Part shown: one piece after another, positions 57,530 to 64,000 of the stretch
Layout of the letters: each line of letters begins with the position of its first letter
Position numbering within the stretch: the stretch's first letter is position 1
Assembly: GCF_002631185.1 (NCBI RefSeq)
Contig: NZ_PDNU01000035.1
Span: 17,325-81,324 of the forward strand
DNA from: Teichococcus rhizosphaerae
GTDB lineage: Bacteria > Pseudomonadota > Alphaproteobacteria > Acetobacterales > Acetobacteraceae
Reading direction: 5' to 3'
DNA: 64,000 bases
Notes under the pieces: model-generated
What the model was told of the DNA's origin: nothing
What the model saw: the letters and a program-made list of their open reading frames with translations, nothing else
The model's database searches: none
Position numbers and translations under genes: made by a program

Positions 57530-58809
57530 GCCGCGCCGAGGCCATCATCGACCGGCTGCACGCGCTGCACCCGAAGCTGATCGACCTCAGCCTGGGGCGG
57601 CTGCAGCGCCTGCTGGCGGCGCTGGGCCACCCCGAGCGCCACCTGCCGCCGGTGGTGCATGTGGCCGGCACCAACGGCAAGGGCTCCACCTGCGCCTTCC
57701 TGCGCGCCATCGCCGAGGCGGCGGGGCAGCGGGTGCACGTCTATTCCTCGCCGCATCTGGTGCGCTTCCACGAGCGCATCCGCCTGGCCGGCGCGCTGGT
57801 CTCGGAAGAGGCGCTGGCCGCCGCGCTGGAGGAGGTGGAGGCGGTCAATGCCGGCGAGCCCATCACCGTCTTCGAGGTGACCACGGCGGTGGCGCTGCTG
57901 CTGTTCAGCCGCGTGCCGGCCGACCTGCTGGTGCTGGAGGTGGGGTTGGGCGGCCGCTACGACGCCACCAACGTGGTGGAGCGCCCGGCGGCCTGCGCCA
58001 TCACCAGCATCTCCATGGACCACATGGACTTCCTGGGCGACTCGCTGGCGGGCATCGCCGGCGAGAAGGCTGGCATCCTGAAGCCCGGCGTGCCCGCCGC
58101 CACCGGCCTGCAGCAGCCCGAGGCGCTGATGGTGCTGGAGGCCGAGGCCGCAGCGCTCGGCGCGCCGCTGGCGGTGCGCAACCAGGGCTGGTCGGTGGGC
58201 TGGACCGAGTCGGGGCTGCGCTACACGGATGGCGAGGGCTCGCTGAACCTGCCCCGCCCCGCCCTGCCCGGCCCGCACCAGGCCGACAATGCCGGCATCG
58301 CCATCGCCGCGCTGCGCGGCTGGAACCCGCCCTGGCTGACCGAGGCGGCGATCGCCGCCGGCCTCACCACCGCCACCTGGCCCGCCCGGCTGCAGCGCCT
58401 GCATGGCGAGCTCGCCGCGCTGCTGCCCCAGGGGTGGGAGCTGTGGCTGGATGGCGGCCACAATGCCGGGGCCGGCGCGGCGCTGGCGGCGCATCTGCCG
58501 CTGTGGGAGGACCGCCCGCGCCACCTCGTGGTCGGCATGAAGCAGGGCAAGGCCTCGGCGGCCTTCCTGGCGCCGCTGCTGCCGCTCGCCGACAGCCTCT
58601 GGGCCGTGGCCGAGCCCGGGCAGCACCTGGCCATGCCGGTGGAGGATATCGTGGCGGCGAGCGGCGGAGCGGCCCGCCCCGGCCCGCATGTGGCCGACGC
58701 GCTGCGCGCCCTGGCGGAAGCCGACGGGCCGGCCGGCCGCGTGCTGGTCTGCGGCAGCCTCTACCTGGCCGGCGAGGTCCTGAAGGCGGACCGCACCGCC
58801 ATCGTCTGA
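57526..58809 (+). CDS. folC: Folylpolyglutamate / dihydrofolate synthase
   Basis: The start is GTG 57526, inside the end of accD. The 427-residue enzyme has the P-loop GTNGKGS at 48-54, SSPHLVRFHERI, LEVGLGGRYDATNVV and the WLDGGHNAGA segment of the C-terminal domain. It adds glutamate to folates, and in many bacteria also makes dihydrofolate. The length and motifs are normal. It is followed by a strong bidirectional terminator. Confidence 0.95.
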   Translation: MSRAEAIIDRLHALHPKLIDLSLGRLQRLLAALGHPERHLPPVVHVAGTNGKGSTCAFLRAIAEAAGQRVHVYSSPHLVRFHERIRLAGALVSEEALAAALEEVEAVNAGEPITVFEVTTAVALLLFSRVPADLLVLEVGLGGRYDATNVVERPAACAITSISMDHMDFLGDSLAGIAGEKAGILKPGVPAATGLQQPEALMVLEAEAAALGAPLAVRNQGWSVGWTESGLRYTDGEGSLNLPRPALPGPHQADNAGIAIAALRGWNPPWLTEAAIAAGLTTATWPARLQRLHGELAALLPQGWELWLDGGHNAGAGAALAAHLPLWEDRPRHLVVGMKQGKASAAFLAPLLPLADSLWAVAEPGQHLAMPVEDIVAASGGAARPGPHVADALRALAEADGPAGRVLVCGSLYLAGEVLKADRTAIV

Positions 58810-58832
58810 GCGGCGCGGCCGGCGGAAACGGG

Positions 58833-58864
58833 AAAGGCCAGGGGAATTCCTTCCCCTGGCCTTT
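58833..58864. terminator. Bidirectional intrinsic terminator
   Basis: AAAGGCCAGGGGAA (58833-58846) pairs perfectly with TTCCCCTGGCCTTT (58851-58864) around a 4-base loop, followed by T residues on the plus strand and preceded by A residues, so it can also serve the convergent transglycosylase gene. Confidence 0.85.
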
Positions 58865-58895
58865 TTCTCAGCGCCGATCCTTCAAGGCCGGTTTC

Positions 58896-60404
58896 TCAGC
58901 CCTGGGCGTCCGGCGAGACGATGATGCAGGCGCCCTGGCTGCGCAGCCTGTCGCAGGCCGACTGGGCGCTGTCGCGCGAGAGGCCGATGACGCGGGCACG
59001 GTAGAGCGTGCTGCTGCCCTGCGCGACCGGCTCGACCCGCGAACGCGCGCCGGAGGCGCCGAGACGCCCGCGTGCCGCTTCCGCCGCGGCGCGGGCGAGG
59101 TTGGCGCTGGCGAAGGCGCCCACCTGCACGCCCCAGCTTCCCGCCTGGCTCGGCACGGCCGCCGGCTGGCTGGAGGAGGGCAGGCGCAGCACCTGGGCCG
59201 GCGGCGCCACCGTGGCGGCATGGGCCGTGCCGATCAGGCTGAAGCCGCCGCCGCGCGCCAGGCTGGGCGAGGCGGAGGGCGCGGGCCGGGGCGCCTCGGC
59301 GAAGGCGGTGGCGATGCGCGCCGTGGTGCGCGGCTGCGGCGCCGGGCTGGCGGAAGCCAGCAGGCTGGGCGCCGGGGCGGGGCGGGTCGGCGGGGCGGGC
59401 GGCGGCGCCACGGCCAGCTCGGCCGGCGCCGGAGCGGGAGCCGGCGGCTCGGCGGCCGCGGCATAGGTGGAGCCGTCCGGGATCGGCTCCATGCGCACCA
59501 CCGTGCCGGCGGGCGCGTAGGTGGAGCCATCCGGGATCGGGTCCATCCGCACCACGCTGCCGCCGAGGGACGTGCCGATCGACGGGTCGAGGCTGGCCAC
59601 CTGCACCGTTTCGGTGCTGTAGGTGGAGCCGTCCGGGATCGGGTCCATGCGGACCACCGGGCCGGGCGGCAAGCTGGCCACGCGGATGCCAGGGTCGGTG
59701 GCGTTGCGCTGCTCGCGCAGGGCCAGCATGGTGGCGGCGTCGCCGCGGCGCGGGCCGGCGGGGATGTTCAGCGGGATCTCCGCCGCCGCGTACACCTCCG
59801 GCGCCGCGCGGCGGCCCGGGCTGGCGCCCACGATGCGCGGCCCGATGCGGGCGACGTAGTTGCGCGTCTCGGCCGGCAGGCCGCGGCCGTTCCAGAGATA
59901 GTCCTCCAGGCGGCGCGGGCCGGCATTGTAGGCGGCGAGGAAGCCCGGGCTGCCATACAGCTCGTACATCTCGCGCACATAGGCGGTGCCGGCCATGATG
60001 CTGTTCCACGGGTGGTAGGGGTCCTCCCCCAGCCCGTAGCGGCTGCGCAGCTCGGCATAGGTGCCGGGCATCACCTGCATCAGCCCCATGGCGCCGACGC
60101 GGCTGGTGGCGCTGACGCGGCCGCCGCTCTCCTGGCGCATCACCTCGCGGATCCAGCGCTCCGGCACGTCGAAGCGCCGCGAGGCCTCCTTGATGTAGGG
60201 CCCCCACGGATCGCTGGACGAGCCGGGCGGGTCGTAGGTGCTGGGTTGCGGATAGGCGGCGGCCTGCGCGGCGGCGCTGGTGCTCACGGTCCTGGGCTGC
60301 TGGCTGCTGCTGCCGCAGGCGGCCAGAAGGCCCGCCAGCGACAGGGTTGCGAGCATACGGACGCGCCCCCCCGGCGCCATCCGGCCGTTGTTGAACGGAG
60401 TCAT
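58896..60404 (-). CDS. Lytic transglycosylase lipoprotein with SPOR domain
   Basis: The 502-residue precursor has a lipoprotein signal with LLAAC at 26-30, so it is anchored to a membrane. The SLT domain covers about 65-200, with the catalytic E92 in VMRQESGGRVSATSR and GLMQVMPGTY, AYNAGP. A Pro/Ala-rich middle holds three copies of a 13-residue repeat (VVRM[DE]PIPDGSTY). A SPOR domain ends the protein (about 425-498), which binds denuded glycan at the septum. It should trim peptidoglycan at division. ATG 60404 is chosen because the signal peptide starts there. Confidence 0.9.
   Translation of the reverse strand: MTPFNNGRMAPGGRVRMLATLSLAGLLAACGSSSQQPRTVSTSAAAQAAAYPQPSTYDPPGSSSDPWGPYIKEASRRFDVPERWIREVMRQESGGRVSATSRVGAMGLMQVMPGTYAELRSRYGLGEDPYHPWNSIMAGTAYVREMYELYGSPGFLAAYNAGPRRLEDYLWNGRGLPAETRNYVARIGPRIVGASPGRRAAPEVYAAAEIPLNIPAGPRRGDAATMLALREQRNATDPGIRVASLPPGPVVRMDPIPDGSTYSTETVQVASLDPSIGTSLGGSVVRMDPIPDGSTYAPAGTVVRMEPIPDGSTYAAAAEPPAPAPAPAELAVAPPPAPPTRPAPAPSLLASASPAPQPRTTARIATAFAEAPRPAPSASPSLARGGGFSLIGTAHAATVAPPAQVLRLPSSSQPAAVPSQAGSWGVQVGAFASANLARAAAEAARGRLGASGARSRVEPVAQGSSTLYRARVIGLSRDSAQSACDRLRSQGACIIVSPDAQG
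59461..59662 (-). repeat. Three tandem repeats inside the transglycosylase gene
   Basis: Repeat copies lie at about 59618-59662, 59516-59562 and 59461-59507. Each encodes VVRM[DE]PIPDGSTY, and the DNA copies are nearly identical, which suggests recent duplication. Confidence 0.75.
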
Positions 60405-60696
60405 CCCCTGTTCTCCGTCTGGCCCGGCGGCCTGTTCCCTTGGATGGTTCGCCCGCGCCCCCACGCCGACGAATCCGGAACCGCCTCCGGGTTGAGGTTT
60501 CAGCAGAACATCTGCCCGCAAACCGCTAAAGGATACAGCGGACTAGCGCAAGCCTCGTCTGTGTTGGGGCGTTGCCCCCCTGGCGCTTCCGGGTGGAAAA
60601 CCCCATTCATAAGAAGGGGTGAGGCGGAACTTCAGCGCCGGATGCCGGCGCCGCCCGCCCCCAGGAATCGCAGCTTACGGATAAAGGGTTCACGCA

Positions 60697-61290
60697 ATGT
60701 CCGCGCCCTCCCGCCTTTCCCGCAGCCTCCGCGCCGGGCTTGCCGTGATGTTGATCGGCGGCACCGTGGCCGCCTGCGCGCCGCAGCAGACCGGCGCCAC
60801 CTACAGCAGCGCCGCCATCGGCCGCGCCGCCTCCGTCTCCTATGGCACCATCGTCGGCATGCGGCCGGTGCAGCTCCAGGGCGGCGGCTCCGGCGTCGGC
60901 ACGGCGGCGGGCGCCGTGGCGGGCGGCGTCGCCGGCAGCTTCATCGGCGGCGACTGGCGCTCCAACGCCCTGGCCGGCCTCGGCGGCGCCGTCCTCGGCG
61001 GCCTCGCGGGCAATGCCATCGGCCGCGGCGCCAGCGGCGGCGAGGCCGTCGAGTTCTTCGTGCGCGAGGACCAGGGCGGCGACATCTCGGTGGTGCAGAC
61101 CAACGAGGAGGGGCTGCAGGTCAACGACCGCGTGGTCATCGCGCGCGGCGACCGCACCCGCCTCAGCCGCGCCGCCGGCGGCCCGCCGCCCGGCGCCTAT
61201 GTTCCCCCGCAGGGCGGCTACGGCCAGGCGCCCTCGGGCTATGGCCAGGCGCCGGCCCATGGCGCCAGCTATGGCGGCCCGAAGTACTGA
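60697..61290 (+). CDS. Glycine-zipper outer membrane lipoprotein
   Basis: The 197-residue precursor has a lipoprotein signal (TVAAC, Cys27). Residues 60-110 form a glycine zipper (GVGTAAGAVAGGVAGSFIGG, AGLGGAVLGGLAGNAIG), the repeated small-residue pattern of the SlyB/glycine-zipper 2TM family. The tail is Gly/Tyr/Pro-rich. It should sit in the outer membrane and stabilise it. It is transcribed divergently from the transglycosylase. Confidence 0.88.
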   Translation: MSAPSRLSRSLRAGLAVMLIGGTVAACAPQQTGATYSSAAIGRAASVSYGTIVGMRPVQLQGGGSGVGTAAGAVAGGVAGSFIGGDWRSNALAGLGGAVLGGLAGNAIGRGASGGEAVEFFVREDQGGDISVVQTNEEGLQVNDRVVIARGDRTRLSRAAGGPPPGAYVPPQGGYGQAPSGYGQAPAHGASYGGPKY

Positions 61291-61368
61291 TCCTCACGGC
61301 GCGCCGGGGCGATCCCTCGCCCCGGCGGCTGGCGGCCCGGAAGATTTGGGGTGTATAGAGCGGCCGCC

Positions 61369-62202
61369 ATGCAGCAAGCGGTTCTCCCCATCTATCGCAT
61401 CGACGCCAACCGGCCGGACCGCACCGGCCGGGCCATGGCGGATCTCAGGGCCGGCTTCGCCTCCTGGCGGCTGGCCTGGACGCTGGCGCGGCTCGACCTG
61501 CGCAACCGCTACCGCGGCTCGGTGATCGGGCCGTTCTGGGTCACGCTGTCCACCGCGGCGCTGGTGGCGGGCATGGGGCTGCTCTACGCCCAGCTCTTCC
61601 GGCTCGACATCGCCAACTACCTCCCCTACCTGGCGACCAGCCTGATCGTGTGGAACGCCCTCTCGGCCATGGTGTCGGAGGCCACGACCTGCCTTTCCAA
61701 CGCCGAGGGCGTCATCCGGCAGCTCCGCCTGCCGCTCACCACCCATGCGCTGCGCTGCGTCTTCCGCAACGCGCTGAACGCGGCGCACAGCCTGCCGCTG
61801 ATCCTGGTGGTGTTCGCGCTGATGGGGCAATGGCCGGGCGCGGAGGCGCTGCTGGTCATCCCCGGCCTCGTGGTGCTGGCGGTGAACGCGCTGTCCGTGT
61901 CGCTGTTCCTCGGCATGATCTGCGCCCGCTTCCGCGACATCGGGCCGATCGTCGCCAACGCCATGCAGCTCGCCTTCTTCATGACGCCCGTGATCTGGAA
62001 GCCGGAGCTGCTGGGGGAGGGCGCCAAGTGGCTGCCGCTCAACCCCTTCTACACCATGCTGGAGATGGTGCGCGGCCCGCTCGTGGAGGGCGGCGGCACG
62101 CTGATGACCTGGGTGGCCGCGCTGCTCTACACCGGCGCGCTGGGCGGCATCGCGCTGGCCTTCTTCGTGCGCTTCCGCAGCCGCGTCGCCTTCTGGGTCT
62201 GA
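61369..62202 (+). CDS. ABC-2 type polysaccharide export permease
   Basis: The 277-residue protein has six membrane segments and the ABC2 permease features LRNRYRGSVIGPFWVTLST and QLAFFMTPVIWKPELL, followed by NPFYTMLEMVRGPL. It is the Wzm-type partner of the ATPase encoded next. The pair exports O-antigen or capsule-type glycan across the inner membrane. ATG 61369 places the first helix correctly. Confidence 0.9.
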   Translation: MQQAVLPIYRIDANRPDRTGRAMADLRAGFASWRLAWTLARLDLRNRYRGSVIGPFWVTLSTAALVAGMGLLYAQLFRLDIANYLPYLATSLIVWNALSAMVSEATTCLSNAEGVIRQLRLPLTTHALRCVFRNALNAAHSLPLILVVFALMGQWPGAEALLVIPGLVVLAVNALSVSLFLGMICARFRDIGPIVANAMQLAFFMTPVIWKPELLGEGAKWLPLNPFYTMLEMVRGPLVEGGGTLMTWVAALLYTGALGGIALAFFVRFRSRVAFWV

Positions 62203-62208
62203 GCGCCG

Positions 62209-62970
<762 letters not shown>

Positions 62971-63098
62971 GGGCGGCGGGCAGCCGGAGCCTCCCCCCCC
63001 TTCCCCTTCCCGCGGCGCCCGAAACCGGCCGGCGGGGGGAGGCGTTGTCCAGCAGGGGCGGCGGGCATCCCGCCCCCGGCCAAATGGGGAACAACCCG

Positions 63099-63293
63099 AT
63101 GGCGCACGGAAAGTCGCAGGACCAGAAGCCCCGCCATGGCGGCGGCCAGGCTTCCGCCGAGGGCAAGAAGGGCGTGTCGCAGGAAACCGTGGGCAGCGGC
63201 AAGCAGCACGACCCGAACAACTTCGCCAACAACCCCGAGCGCGCCGCCGAGGCCGGCCGCAAGGGCGGGCAGCACAGCGGCAAGAACGGCTAG
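63099..63293 (+). CDS. KGG-repeat stress-induced protein
   Basis: The 64-residue hydrophilic protein (MAHGKSQDQKPRHGGG...) carries a KKGVSQETVGSG stretch and an NNPERAAEAGRKGGQHS motif, the GsiB/YciG-type pattern. Start ATG 63099 has GGGGA upstream; ATG 63084 would add five residues. Such proteins accumulate under stress and are intrinsically disordered. Confidence 0.85.
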   Translation: MAHGKSQDQKPRHGGGQASAEGKKGVSQETVGSGKQHDPNNFANNPERAAEAGRKGGQHSGKNG

Positions 63294-63486
63294 GGCAGTT
63301 TCCGTTCGCACTGCTCACGGCAACCGCTCCAGCGGATTGTTTTCAGGAGCATCTTCACCCAATCAGTTGACTCGGCCTGATCGGGATCTGCTCTGGCCTC
63401 CCGGCGCCGGAGCGCCTGCCGGCCGCCCGCCCCTGAAGCGGGGGCGGGCGGCTTTCCGTTCGGCCGGGCGCGGGGCGGCGCGCGGC

Positions 63487-63915
63487 TCACTCCGCCAGCG
63501 GCCGGCCGCGCAGCTTCTTGGTCTCGCCGCGCTGGGACTTGCCTTCCAGCCGGCGCTTCTTGGAGCCGAGCGTCGGGCGCGTCGGGCGCCGCTTCGGCGG
63601 CGGCGGCGCGGCGGCCTCGCGGATCAGCGCCAGCAGCCGCTCCAGCGCGTCCTCGCGGTTGCGCGCCTGGGTGCGGAACTGCTGGGCGGTGATCACCACC
63701 TCCCCCGCCCCCGTGGCCCGGTGCCCCGCCAGCCGGATCAGCCGCTCCCGCACCGGCTCCGGCAGGCTCGGCGAGTTCCGCGCGTCGAAGCGCAGCTGCA
63801 CCATCGTCTCCACCTTGTTGACGTTCTGCCCGCCCGCGCCGGAAGCGCGCGCGAAGCTTTCCTCCAGCTCGGACTCGTCGATGCTCAGGCGGGCGGTGAT
63901 GGGGATGCGGGCCAT
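63487..63915 (-). CDS. arfB: Alternative ribosome-rescue factor B
   Basis: The 142-residue protein has the release-factor GGQ motif at 28-30 (ASGAGGQNVNK) and a basic C-terminal tail (KKRRLEGKSQRGETKK) that inserts into the empty mRNA channel of stalled ribosomes. Size and both features match ArfB (YaeJ). It hydrolyses peptidyl-tRNA on ribosomes without a stop codon. Confidence 0.93.
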   Translation of the reverse strand: MARIPITARLSIDESELEESFARASGAGGQNVNKVETMVQLRFDARNSPSLPEPVRERLIRLAGHRATGAGEVVITAQQFRTQARNREDALERLLALIREAAAPPPPKRRPTRPTLGSKKRRLEGKSQRGETKKLRGRPLAE

Positions 63916-63945
63916 GCGGTGGCCTCAAGCACAAAAGCGAAGGCC

Positions 63946-63963
63946 GGGGGAATGAATTCCCCC
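63946..63963. terminator. Terminator-like hairpin at the window end
   Basis: GGGGGAAT-GA-ATTCCCCC forms an 8-bp stem and is followed on the plus strand by a C/T-rich run ending in TTCTTTTTT. It may end transcription from beyond the window or from the plus strand. Which gene it serves cannot be seen. Confidence 0.4.
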
Positions 63964-64000
63964 AGGTCCCCTTCTTTTTTCTGCCGGCTGGAAGGGAAAG

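Noticed and set aside
57450..61358. 1302-codon plus-strand open frame over folC, the transglycosylase and the glycine-zipper gene
   Set aside because: Shadow of three well-supported genes in other frames.

Overview
The window is very GC-rich DNA from an alphaproteobacterium, most likely Acetobacteraceae (Roseomonas-like). This is inferred from base composition, from the accD-folC pair, and from a tRNA-Arg(CCU) interrupted by a group I intron, an arrangement known from other alphaproteobacteria. It divides into a tailed-phage genome (1 to about 40 kb, left end outside the window), a recombinase plus defence block (about 40.2 to 49.1 kb), and host chromosome (about 49.6 to 64 kb).

Prophage. 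Nearly all genes lie on the minus strand, with overlapping starts and stops. From right to left they are: a regulatory pair of unknown function (39872-37700), a sigma-like protein, a replication/recombination module (Sak4-like ATPase, Cas4-like nuclease, RecD/Dda-like helicase, Toprim plus SF3 primase-helicase), an iteron-rich gap that may be the phage origin, a RuvC-like nuclease, an HNH nuclease, two ParB-methyltransferase fusions, terminase, portal, fused protease-capsid, lysis genes, and a siphovirus tail (tube, frameshifted chaperone, tape measure, distal tail, J-like tip protein).

Four plus-strand cargo units interrupt this minus-strand genome: an HTH/PIN toxin-antitoxin pair, a HEPN/Toprim gene, a uracil-DNA-glycosylase-like gene and a small unknown gene. 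In each case the cargo 3' end lies within 16 bases of, or overlaps, the 3' end of the converging phage gene. This repeated layout is the most distinctive feature of the phage and suggests a set of superinfection-defence cargo.

Recombinase and defence block. A DUF2924 gene, a large serine recombinase and a small partner gene form a plus-strand cassette. It is followed by a complete type I restriction-modification operon (hsdR-hsdM-hsdS) and by a tightly coupled DUF3800 plus nuclease-like pair. The block ends about 560 bases from the 3' end of the intron-bearing tRNA-Arg, which may mark the border of the island.

Host region. A hybrid sensor kinase, proline iminopeptidase, a zinc-ribbon protein, a lone zinc-binding ABC lipoprotein/periplasmic protein (ZnuA-like), a small DMT-type membrane protein, accD and folC, a lytic transglycosylase with a SPOR domain, a glycine-zipper lipoprotein, an ABC-2 polysaccharide exporter pair, a KGG stress protein and arfB follow in ordinary chromosomal order.
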